A stretch of DNA of 64,000 bases from assembly GCF_048565625.1 (NCBI RefSeq), contig NZ_JBLZUR010000002.1, forward strand, positions 2,728,001-2,792,000. The letters run 5' to 3'. The position numbers were made by a program, and so were the translations under genes. Origin of the DNA: JBLZUR01 sp048565625 (GTDB lineage Bacteria; Pseudomonadota; Alphaproteobacteria; Sphingomonadales; Sphingomonadaceae). How positions within the stretch are numbered: position 1 is the stretch's first letter; each line of letters opens with the position of its first letter. The notes below the pieces were generated by a model. It saw only the letters and a list, made by a program, of their open reading frames with translations, was not told the origin of the DNA and searched no databases. Shown piece by piece: positions 51,001 to 58,401 of this stretch.

Positions 51001-53108
51001 TGCGCGCGGAAGAAAATGGCGCGGCCCCGGCCGCCTCAAGCCCCTCGCCGATGGTCCGCAAGTTCTACCGCACCGATGTCCAGGGGCTGCGCCCGATCGG
51101 CATCGCGCTGGTCGTCATCTTCCACATCTGGATCGGCAAGGTTTCCGGCGGCGTCGACGCCTTCTTCGTCATCTCCGCCTATTTCATGACGACGTCGCTC
51201 CTTTCCACCCTGGAGAAGACCGGGCGCGTGAACCCGCTCCAGTTCTGGGGCCGCATCGCCCTCCGCCTTCTGCCGGTCGCGATGCTGGTGATCGTGGCGA
51301 CGATCATTGCGGGCGCCTTCCTGCTGCCGCGACCGCTCTGGAACGGCTTCGCGCTGAACGGCCTCGCCTCGACATTGCAGGTCGAGAACCTTCAGCTCAT
51401 CCGTGATTCGACCGATTATCTCTCACGCGATCAGCCGGCGAGCCCGTTCCAGCAGTTCTGGGCGCTATCCACCCAGATCCAGTTCTTCGCCTTTCTGCCG
51501 ATGGTGGTCTGGTTCGTCGGTCTGGTCAGCCGACGCGTCTCCGGCCGCGCATATGACAGGCGCATCCACCTGCTGGTCTTCGGCGCGTTGTTCGCCGCCT
51601 CGTTCGGCTTCGCGCTCTACATCCTCGCCCTCAACCCCGGCCCGCACTACTTCAACCCGGCGACCCGTCTCTGGGAATTCATGGTCGGCTCGATCTCCGC
51701 GGTGCTGGTGTCGACCGTGACTCTTTCCTCACGCACCGCCGCGATCGCCGCCTGGGCAGGCGTCCTGCTGCTGCTCAGCTGTGGCATCGTGGTGCCGTCC
51801 ACGGCACCCTTCCCAGGTCTCGCCGCTTTGGTGCCGGTCATCGGCGTCGGACTGCTGATCGTCTCGGGCGCCCGGGGAGAACCGGCTGGGGCCGGCAAGC
51901 TCCTCTCCCACCCGTTCCTGCAGAAGGCGTCGGAGATCGCCTTCACCGTCTACCTCTGGCACTGGCCGATCCTCGTCTTCGCGCAGGAAGTGTTCGGCAC
52001 CGCCCAGCTGAACCTGCCGCAGGGTCTGCTGGTCATCGCCCTTGCCGTGGTCGTCGCGATCCTGACCAAGCGCTTTGTCGAGGATCCGTCTCGCTACATC
52101 CTCGAAACGCCATTCTTCGCCCGCCGCCCGGCCTGGGTGCGGCTTGCCCTGCCCTTTGTCTTCACCGCGATCCTCGCCGTGCCGCCGCTGCTGATGCTCG
52201 CCGCCTGGAACCGCCATTTCACCGGGGAGACGCAGGCTTATGCGCGGACGCTCGACACGCTCACGCCGGCAAAGCCGCTGGCCGTCATAGATCGCCGCCT
52301 GCCTGCCGATATCGAGAGGCAGCTCGTCGCCATCCCGAGCATGCGGGTGAAGCTGTACACGAACGGCTGCAACCAAAGGCCGAAGCAGTCGCGCATCGTC
52401 GTCTGCGACTTCGGCGACACGCGTCCGGGCCGGCCGCGCGTCCTGCTAATCGGCGGTTCGCATTCAACGCAGTGGTTCCCGGCGTTCGAGAAGATCGCGA
52501 TCCGCAACCATCTACACCTGATGACCATCACCAAGAGCGCCTGTTCGCTCAGCGGCCAGTATAGCGGCAAGGATGTGGTCAGCTCCTCGATCCCCGCCTG
52601 CCGGCGCTGGGCCGACGATGCGGTGAAGGAGGTCCTGCGGCTCAAGCCCGACTATGTCGTCACCACGGCGACGCGGCCGAAGGCGGAAGGCCGCGCGGCC
52701 GATGATTTCGTGCCGGGTGACTTCGTGCCGGACGACTATACCTCGCGCTGGGACAGGTTCATGGCGAAGGGTATCCCCGTGATCGCCATCCGCGACAATC
52801 CGCGACCCGGCATCTCCGCCCCGTCCTGCGTGGCCCGCCACTTGGACGATCCGGCACAATGCGATCTGAAGCGCGCGGACCATCTGTCCGATCCCAGCCC
52901 GCTCCTCGCCTACCCGACCCCGCCCAAGCTCCGGTTCATCGACCTGTCGAACTATCTCTGCGATGGAACGACATGCCCGGCGATCGCGAACGGGCTGCTC
53001 GTCTACCATGACAACAGCCACATCTCGGAAGCCTATACGATCAGCCTGATACCCGCGCTCGAGCGTGACCTGCTCCAGGCCATGTCGTCACTCCGCACCC
53101 GGAACTGA
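51000..53108 (+). CDS. OafA-type acyltransferase with C-terminal SGNH domain (G)
   Basis: 702 residues from the ATG at 51000. The N-terminal acyltransferase-3 domain is more divergent than copy E (TDVQGLRPIGIALVVIFHIW with His, GVDAFFVISAYFMTTSLL, ASEIAFTVYLWHWPILVF). In the C-terminal SGNH-like domain the nucleophile loop is LLIGGSHSTQWF, with Gly in place of the usual Asp of GDSH. The Asp-x-x-His motif is HDNSHIS. It is the last gene of the overlapping run and is followed by a hairpin terminator. Confidence 0.91.
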   Translation: MRAEENGAAPAASSPSPMVRKFYRTDVQGLRPIGIALVVIFHIWIGKVSGGVDAFFVISAYFMTTSLLSTLEKTGRVNPLQFWGRIALRLLPVAMLVIVATIIAGAFLLPRPLWNGFALNGLASTLQVENLQLIRDSTDYLSRDQPASPFQQFWALSTQIQFFAFLPMVVWFVGLVSRRVSGRAYDRRIHLLVFGALFAASFGFALYILALNPGPHYFNPATRLWEFMVGSISAVLVSTVTLSSRTAAIAAWAGVLLLLSCGIVVPSTAPFPGLAALVPVIGVGLLIVSGARGEPAGAGKLLSHPFLQKASEIAFTVYLWHWPILVFAQEVFGTAQLNLPQGLLVIALAVVVAILTKRFVEDPSRYILETPFFARRPAWVRLALPFVFTAILAVPPLLMLAAWNRHFTGETQAYARTLDTLTPAKPLAVIDRRLPADIERQLVAIPSMRVKLYTNGCNQRPKQSRIVVCDFGDTRPGRPRVLLIGGSHSTQWFPAFEKIAIRNHLHLMTITKSACSLSGQYSGKDVVSSSIPACRRWADDAVKEVLRLKPDYVVTTATRPKAEGRAADDFVPGDFVPDDYTSRWDRFMAKGIPVIAIRDNPRPGISAPSCVARHLDDPAQCDLKRADHLSDPSPLLAYPTPPKLRFIDLSNYLCDGTTCPAIANGLLVYHDNSHISEAYTISLIPALERDLLQAMSSLRTRN

Positions 53109-53110
53109 TC

Positions 53111-53135
53111 CGCCGCCCGGCCGAGCCGGACGGCG
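53111..53135. terminator. Hairpin between converging acyltransferase G and spike-region genes
   Basis: CGCCG-C-CCGGC pairs with GCCGG-A-CGGCG around a CGA loop, ten base pairs with one internal mismatch. It lies directly after the stop at 53108 and before the converging stop at 53142, so it may serve both. No T-tract. Confidence 0.6.
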
Positions 53136-53141
53136 TGACCG

Positions 53142-54464
53142 TCAGATCGCGTCGGCGAGCTTGACCAGGCTGATGTTGTCGAAGTCGCTGGTCTGGCCTG
53201 CCGTGCCCACAGATTGCAGCAGCATCACCCAGGATGAGGCTGCGGTTGGCACCACCACATGCGCGGTATAGCCGTCCCCGGCAAACGGCGTGGGCGGATA
53301 GGCGGCGGCCGGGGTCTGATAAGAGGCCGCGTTGTTGGTCAGCGCCAGCGACGGTGCCGCTCCAGCGGACGTCTGGTGCTCGCCGGACAGCAGATAGGCA
53401 GCGCCGGGCAGGACAGCCGCTGCTTGCGTGATGCGGTTGTCCGATCCGCTGCCCCGCGTCGCCCGCAACTTGCCAGCGTTCCAACCCACGCTGCCGCCGG
53501 ACATCACCGTGTTCCACCCGGAAAGGTCAGCGGAGAAGCCACCGTTCGTCAGCAGATTCGCCCCCGGCGTGGTCGCCGGCCCGCTCCCCGCCTCGAAGCG
53601 CACGCGCCAGACGATGTTGGCCTTGCTGGCGTTCATGCCGGTGAGGCCCTCCAGATACCATTTCGTCCGCGCGGGCGTGCGAAGGACGCTGGCGCGCCGG
53701 AAGGCCGGCTGGGTCGCCGCGTTCGTGTCGATCCGGATCGCGCGGCCGGTCACGCTGTCGCGCAACCGGATACGACGCGCGGCGCCGAGATAGGTCGTCC
53801 CCGTGCCGACCGGCAGGCTGAACTCGCTCGTTCCACCGCTCAGGACCAGATCGCACTGATCATACGTGTCGCCGCTCGCGATGCCCATGCCCCAGAACGC
53901 CGGGGCGAACGCCGCAGCCGAAGCCGTTGCGGGCATGGCGAAGGAGAGGCCACCGTCACCTGGATCGATCGCGATCTCGCAGGTCAGTGTCAAATTGGCG
54001 GCCCCGCTGGTCAGCGTAACGCTATGCTCGACAGTCACCCTCGTCCCCGTCGCGGCGATAAGCGGATCCACCGGCACCCCGTCGATCCGCACCGCCTCGG
54101 ACGAAAGCACCGCTCCCCCGTGATACGATCCCATGAACTTGCCGTTGGCGCTGCTCTGGAAGGCGTAATCCTGCGCGCCGACATCCTCGGAATAGACGAA
54201 CCGGGCGGCGTGCGTGGGCGCCGCATCGAAGGTGGGGATTTCCGCCGTCCCGACATAGCGCCAGTTCGCCCAGGGCGCGCCGGTGTCGGTCGCCTCCGAT
54301 CCGCCGCTGTTGCGCGTGAAGCGATGCGCAAAGGCGGTCCCGCGGTCGTTGCGGGCCACCACATAGAAGCCGTTAGCGTTGTCAGGCACGATCCGCTGGC
54401 GAAGTCCGCTGCGGACCAGGGTGCCGTACCCTAGCCCGATCCCGCCGGAAGGAATGAGGGCCAT
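53142..54464 (-). CDS. Putative head-spike/fiber-like protein with carbohydrate-binding-like C-terminus
   Basis: 440 residues, starting MALIPSGGIGLGYGTLVRSG with GGAGG upstream. Three bases before this start lies the stop of the spike-base gene. There is no signal peptide. Residues 1-290 are beta-rich and of no family I recognise. From ~300 the protein looks like a CBM4/9-type jelly-roll (LLTNGGFSADLSGWNTVMSG to SDFDNISLVKLADAI). In Rhodobacter the GTA head-spike base is paired with a larger fiber (Rcc01080/GhsB) that binds capsule. This gene has the matching position, but its homology is my inference. Confidence 0.65.
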   Translation of the reverse strand: MALIPSGGIGLGYGTLVRSGLRQRIVPDNANGFYVVARNDRGTAFAHRFTRNSGGSEATDTGAPWANWRYVGTAEIPTFDAAPTHAARFVYSEDVGAQDYAFQSSANGKFMGSYHGGAVLSSEAVRIDGVPVDPLIAATGTRVTVEHSVTLTSGAANLTLTCEIAIDPGDGGLSFAMPATASAAAFAPAFWGMGIASGDTYDQCDLVLSGGTSEFSLPVGTGTTYLGAARRIRLRDSVTGRAIRIDTNAATQPAFRRASVLRTPARTKWYLEGLTGMNASKANIVWRVRFEAGSGPATTPGANLLTNGGFSADLSGWNTVMSGGSVGWNAGKLRATRGSGSDNRITQAAAVLPGAAYLLSGEHQTSAGAAPSLALTNNAASYQTPAAAYPPTPFAGDGYTAHVVVPTAASSWVMLLQSVGTAGQTSDFDNISLVKLADAI

Positions 54465-54465
54465 G

Positions 54466-54729
54466 TCAGACCTCCGCGATCAGGTTGGTGGCCGTGGTGC
54501 CGGTGGCGCGCACCCAGGACGCCCGCACGCGCAGGTAACTGGCGTCGGGCAGGTTCCTGTCGGTCACGTCCTCACTGGCATCTACACCGCGCAAGGTGAC
54601 GTCACCGCCGCCACCGACATAGATGCCTTTCGGCACTTCCGGCAGCGGCACGCTGTCGCTGGGAATCACGGTGTAAGGCGCGCGGGCGGGCGCGATCAGG
54701 CTGTCGGTTCGAAAATCGTCGTCGGGCAT
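54466..54729 (-). CDS. GTA/phage head spike base protein, Rcc01079 (GhsA) family
   Basis: An 87-residue protein with a strong AGGAGG before the ATG. It matches the small spike-base family by its pattern: VIPSDSVPLPEVPKGIYVGG, then GDVTLRGVDASEDVT, and a close RVRASWVRATGTTATNLIAE. In Rhodobacter capsulatus this protein anchors head spikes on gene-transfer-agent particles and lies away from the main GTA cluster. Here it forms a two-gene unit with the 440-residue protein, inside the EPS locus. No other phage or GTA structural genes are visible. Confidence 0.78.
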   Translation of the reverse strand: MPDDDFRTDSLIAPARAPYTVIPSDSVPLPEVPKGIYVGGGGDVTLRGVDASEDVTDRNLPDASYLRVRASWVRATGTTATNLIAEV

Positions 54730-54815
54730 TGCATCCTCCTGTGCCGAAGCGAATCGGAAGATGTTCCCCTTATGTTCGAACGACAGCTGTAGGACAGATG
54801 TTTTTCCCGCGCTGC

Positions 54816-55685
54816 TTAATCGCGGGTTTTCGTGAGAAGGTGATATACGGCGGAGGGATTGGTGCTGGTGTACCTCCAGCCGAGGCGACCCGGCTCATGC
54901 AGCGCGCGGAAGAGCCACTCCAGTCCGGCCTTCTGCATCCACATCGGCGCGCGCGGTATCGTGCCCGCCTGATGGTCGAACATGCCGCCGCAGGTTCTGA
55001 TCCACGCCAGCCCCCGCAACTGCTCCTTGTGGGCCAAAGCGAAGGCTTCCTGCAGGGGGCTCCCCAGGCCGAGCCAGAGCACGTCAGCCCCGGACGCCCG
55101 AATCCGCGCGCAGAGGGCATCCATGTCCTTGGGATCGAAATACCCATGCTCCACGCCGACGATCTGGAGGGCGGGGAACTGCGACTGCAGCCTTTCAGCG
55201 GCACGCGCCGCGATGCCCGGCTTTGCGCCCAGGAAGTAGAAGCGGACGCCTTCCCGCTCCGCCGCCGCCGCCGCATCGATGATGAAATCGGTGGTGGCGA
55301 CACGCTCGGTCAGCGGCTCGCGCCAGAAAAGGCGGGTTGCGAAGACGAGCGACTGCCCATCGGGATCGATGATGTCGGTGCTGTCCACGAGCGCGCGGAA
55401 GGACCGGTCGCGGTGGTAGGCCGCGATTACCGCGCCGTTGGACGCAATCACGACCTTAGGCGCGGCAAGCTCCCCCGCACGCGCCTTCGCGACATCCTCG
55501 ATCATCAGGCTCGCCAGCTCGGCACGGCTGATCCTCATCGTCGGAATACCGCCGATGATTCCACCTACACTGCCAATCGCCGCGTCGATCCGAATCTGCC
55601 TGCCCCCGCAGCGAATATCTTCAATCTGGATTGAATGCTTCAAAGGATCAGTCTTGGCAACATTCGGCAATCTTTCCCTCCGCAA
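54816..55685 (-). CDS. WecG/TagA/GumM-family (GT26) glycosyltransferase
   Basis: About 289 residues if the TTG at 55685 is used. Other in-frame TTGs lie nearer, and the conserved part starts around IIGGIPTMRISRAELASL, so the N-terminus is unsure. GT26 motifs are VVIASNGAVIAAYHRD, IDPDGQSLVFATRLF, VRFYFLGAKPGIAARAAERL, DVLWLGLGSPLQEAF and WIRTCGGMFDHQAGTIPRAP. This family includes GumM, which adds the beta-1,4-linked second glucose of the xanthan backbone. It is divergent from GH12-RTX copy 2. Confidence 0.9.
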   Translation of the reverse strand: MRRERLPNVAKTDPLKHSIQIEDIRCGGRQIRIDAAIGSVGGIIGGIPTMRISRAELASLMIEDVAKARAGELAAPKVVIASNGAVIAAYHRDRSFRALVDSTDIIDPDGQSLVFATRLFWREPLTERVATTDFIIDAAAAAEREGVRFYFLGAKPGIAARAAERLQSQFPALQIVGVEHGYFDPKDMDALCARIRASGADVLWLGLGSPLQEAFALAHKEQLRGLAWIRTCGGMFDHQAGTIPRAPMWMQKAGLEWLFRALHEPGRLGWRYTSTNPSAVYHLLTKTRD

Positions 55686-55784
55686 AGCGCCGCCACAATG
55701 ATTACCGCGCGATTAAGCGTGACGCGAAAGCAAGAGCGAACACCTCCCGACGCATAGAAGCCACGCAATTCAGCGGAGCTTCCA

Positions 55785-58358
55785 ATGTACATCAACGCCA
55801 GCGGCAAGACGCTCGACCTGTCCGGGAAGTCTTCCACCACCATGAGTGCGAGCACGGGCAACCAATATCGCCTCGGGACCGACCGGAACGACCTGTTCCA
55901 CAGCGTCAATGGCGACATCATGGCCGGCGGCCTCGGTGACGACAGCTACAATTTCTGGTCTTCATCGGCCAAAGCCGTCGAGAATGCGGGCGAAGGCATC
56001 GACACGGCCTATGCCTATTTCTGGGGCACGGCCACGCTCGACGACAACATCGAGAACCTAGTCCTGAAGTCGGCCGGCTCGACCGCGGGCATCGGAAATT
56101 CGCTGAACAACATCCTCATGGCGGGCGATGTAGGCGCGCTGCTCGACGGCAAGGCTGGCGACGACGTGCTGGTCGGCGGGATCGGCGCCGACATCTACCG
56201 GGTCGCGGCTGGCGAGGGTTCGAACGCCATCTACAACTTCCAGTCCGGCTGGGACTCCGTCCAGCTGCAAGGCTACAAGTTCGCGAGCTTCGCAAATCTG
56301 ATGAAGGGCGCGCAGCAGGTCGGCGACGACGTGGCGATTACGCTATCGAAAAACGAGACGCTGCTCATCCACGATACCGATCTCGCCGGCGTCAAGGCCG
56401 AGGATTTCGGCTTCCAGTCGGTCGCGCCGCTCGCCGCCGGCTTCAAGGCGCTTGAGGGTGCGGGCAAGGCGGTCAACTTCAATGGCTGGTACGTCCTGAA
56501 CAACATCTACAATCCGGGCGCGTTGAAGCAGGGCACCGACTTCACCGTCAGCAGCAGCTACTCGCCGACGGACATGACGAAGGGCACGACCTTCAACTGG
56601 TCTTTTCCGGCGACGACGGACAAGGGTGCCACGATCAAGGGCTATCCGGAGGTGATCTTCGGCGTCCCCCCGCTCGGCGCGAACAAGGCCAATCCGACCG
56701 ACAAGGCGGCCGTCTTCCCGGTGCAGCTAAAGACCCTGACTGACATCACCCTCGACCATGACGTCAGCTTCAAGGGCAACACGGGCGGCTTCAACGTCGC
56801 CTACGACATCTGGCTGACCGACAAGCCGAACGGTGGCCGCGACTCGGTGACCAACGAGGTGATGATCTGGGTCCACAAGGGTGCGGTTGCGCCCTATGGC
56901 AAGCCGGTCGGCACCTTTACCGACAACGGCGTCACCTACAGCATCTACAACAAGGACAGCTACACCGCCTTCGTCGCTGACGAGGACGTACCGAAGGGCA
57001 GCATCAACCTCGACAACTTCTTCGCGAAGATGATCGACATGGGCCTGATGAGCAGCGACGAGTATCTCGCCTCGGTGGAACTCGGCGCAGAGATCGTCGG
57101 CGGCACCGGGTCTCTCACGATCAACGATCTCGACATCTCTGTGTCCAGCCGGGGCGACGACGGCGTGATCGTCAACAAGCTGGTGACGGGTGCGGGCACC
57201 ACTGTGACGCACTCGCTGCACGACGCGGACATCGGGTCGACGATGCTCTATGACGATCACGGGCTGGCGATCGGCACCAAGGTGACCAGCGCCGACGGCA
57301 AGGGTGGCCTCACCGTGGAGAGCCGCTCCGACAAGGGTATTCTCCTGTCCAGCGACAGCGTGACCGTGGACAGCGCCGGCGTGAAGAGCATCACGCATTA
57401 CGATGCCGATGGTGTGAAGACCGGGCTCGATAAGATCATCACCAAGGCGAATGGTGCGGTCCACACCCAGTCCTATGACGCGGCCGGCAAGCTGATCGGG
57501 GTCGAGACGGTGTCTCAGATGACCGACAAGATCACGCAGGTGCAGCACTACGGCAGCGACTGGAAGTTCACCGGCGGCGACAACATCGTGGTGAAGGACG
57601 GGTTCAACCAGATCCAGCACTACGATGCGAACTGGAAGTTCACCGGTGGCGAGAACGTCGTGGTCAAGAACGGCGTGACCCAGACGCAGTTCTACGACGC
57701 CAAGTGGAAATTCCTGGGTGCCGACAACGTGACGGTGAAGGGCGCGGTCGCCGAGACCCAGCACTACGACACGGCATGGAAGTTCGCCGGTGCCGATCGC
57801 GTCAAGCTTGGCGCGGACGGCAGCGTCTCGACCGAGCATTTCGACAAGGCCTGGACCTTCCTCGGCCGCGAAGTGGTTACGAAGAACGCGGCCGGCTGGA
57901 GCGCGGAGGCGAGCTATGACGGCAAGTCGAAGCTGCTCGACACGCTCTACACGGGCACGACGAAGGGCGAAGTCATCAACGGCAGCAGCGCGCCGAACGA
58001 GTTCCACGGCGGGCTTGGGTCGGACACGCTGAAGGGCGGCGCCGGTGCCGACACGTTCCACTTCGACACCAAGATCGGCAATGGCGACGTGGACACGCTG
58101 CTCGGCTTCGTCACGAAGCAGGACAGCATCGTCCTCCACCAGGACATCTTCACCAAGGTCGGCCTCGGCAAGCTGGACAGCACCGCCTTCGTGGCGGGCA
58201 CCCAGGCGCTCGATGCCAATGACCGCATCATCTACGACAAGGCGAGCGGCGACATCTTCTACGACGCCGATGGTGCCGGCGGGAAGGCGGCGGTCCACTT
58301 CGCGGAGGTGGCGCCCAACACCATCCTGAACGCCTCCGACTTCCTGATCGTGGCGTGA
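55785..58358 (+). CDS. Secreted GH12-family glucanase with RTX calcium-binding repeats (copy 2)
   Basis: 857 residues from the ATG with GGAG six bases upstream. Same layout as the protein at 24058: RTX-like block (GGLGDDSYNFW, GGIGADIYRVA), GH12 domain at ~215-460 (YVLNNIYNPG, GYPEVIFGVPPLG, GFNVAYDIWLTD), HYD repeats (~537-700), and C-terminal RTX (GGLGSDTLKGGAGADTFHF). Candidate catalytic residues fall at identical positions: Glu358 (NEVMIWVH) and Glu436 (LGAEIVGGTG). No Sec signal; type I secretion is likely but no transporter is encoded nearby. The repeat block is longer and more regular than in copy 1. Confidence 0.92.
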   Translation: MYINASGKTLDLSGKSSTTMSASTGNQYRLGTDRNDLFHSVNGDIMAGGLGDDSYNFWSSSAKAVENAGEGIDTAYAYFWGTATLDDNIENLVLKSAGSTAGIGNSLNNILMAGDVGALLDGKAGDDVLVGGIGADIYRVAAGEGSNAIYNFQSGWDSVQLQGYKFASFANLMKGAQQVGDDVAITLSKNETLLIHDTDLAGVKAEDFGFQSVAPLAAGFKALEGAGKAVNFNGWYVLNNIYNPGALKQGTDFTVSSSYSPTDMTKGTTFNWSFPATTDKGATIKGYPEVIFGVPPLGANKANPTDKAAVFPVQLKTLTDITLDHDVSFKGNTGGFNVAYDIWLTDKPNGGRDSVTNEVMIWVHKGAVAPYGKPVGTFTDNGVTYSIYNKDSYTAFVADEDVPKGSINLDNFFAKMIDMGLMSSDEYLASVELGAEIVGGTGSLTINDLDISVSSRGDDGVIVNKLVTGAGTTVTHSLHDADIGSTMLYDDHGLAIGTKVTSADGKGGLTVESRSDKGILLSSDSVTVDSAGVKSITHYDADGVKTGLDKIITKANGAVHTQSYDAAGKLIGVETVSQMTDKITQVQHYGSDWKFTGGDNIVVKDGFNQIQHYDANWKFTGGENVVVKNGVTQTQFYDAKWKFLGADNVTVKGAVAETQHYDTAWKFAGADRVKLGADGSVSTEHFDKAWTFLGREVVTKNAAGWSAEASYDGKSKLLDTLYTGTTKGEVINGSSAPNEFHGGLGSDTLKGGAGADTFHFDTKIGNGDVDTLLGFVTKQDSIVLHQDIFTKVGLGKLDSTAFVAGTQALDANDRIIYDKASGDIFYDADGAGGKAAVHFAEVAPNTILNASDFLIVA
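57393..57881 (+). repeat. Tandem 24-25-residue HYD/WKF repeats in GH12-RTX copy 2
   Basis: Seven units in frame. Three are exactly 24 codons, starting at 57543 with QHYGSDWKFTGGDN, QHYDANWKFTGGEN and QFYDAKWKFLGADN. The flanking ones are 25 codons and more diverged (THYDADGVKTGLD, QHYDTAWKFAGAD, EHFDKAWTFLG). The unit alternates an aromatic pair, W-K-F and G-x-D, suggesting a repetitive beta structure or sugar-binding surface. Confidence 0.85.
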
Positions 58359-58364
58359 CCATGC

Positions 58365-58395
58365 CCCGCCGGTCGCCGAATGGGCGACCGGCGGG
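58365..58395. terminator. Strong bidirectional hairpin between GH12-RTX copy 2 and UDP-xylose synthase genes
   Basis: CCCGCCGGTCGCC (58365-58377) pairs perfectly with GGCGACCGGCGGG (58383-58395) around a five-base loop. Thirteen base pairs lie between two converging stops. No T-tract. Confidence 0.75.
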
Positions 58396-58401
58396 ATGCA
58401 A

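Noticed and set aside
53142..54729. Prophage remnant
   Set aside because: Only the spike-type pair is present. There is no integrase, capsid, terminase, tail or attachment-site duplication, so a domesticated GTA-type cassette is a better reading.
57393..57881. CRISPR array or non-coding tandem repeat
   Set aside because: The units are in frame within a protein, diverge mainly at variable residues, and have no spacer structure.
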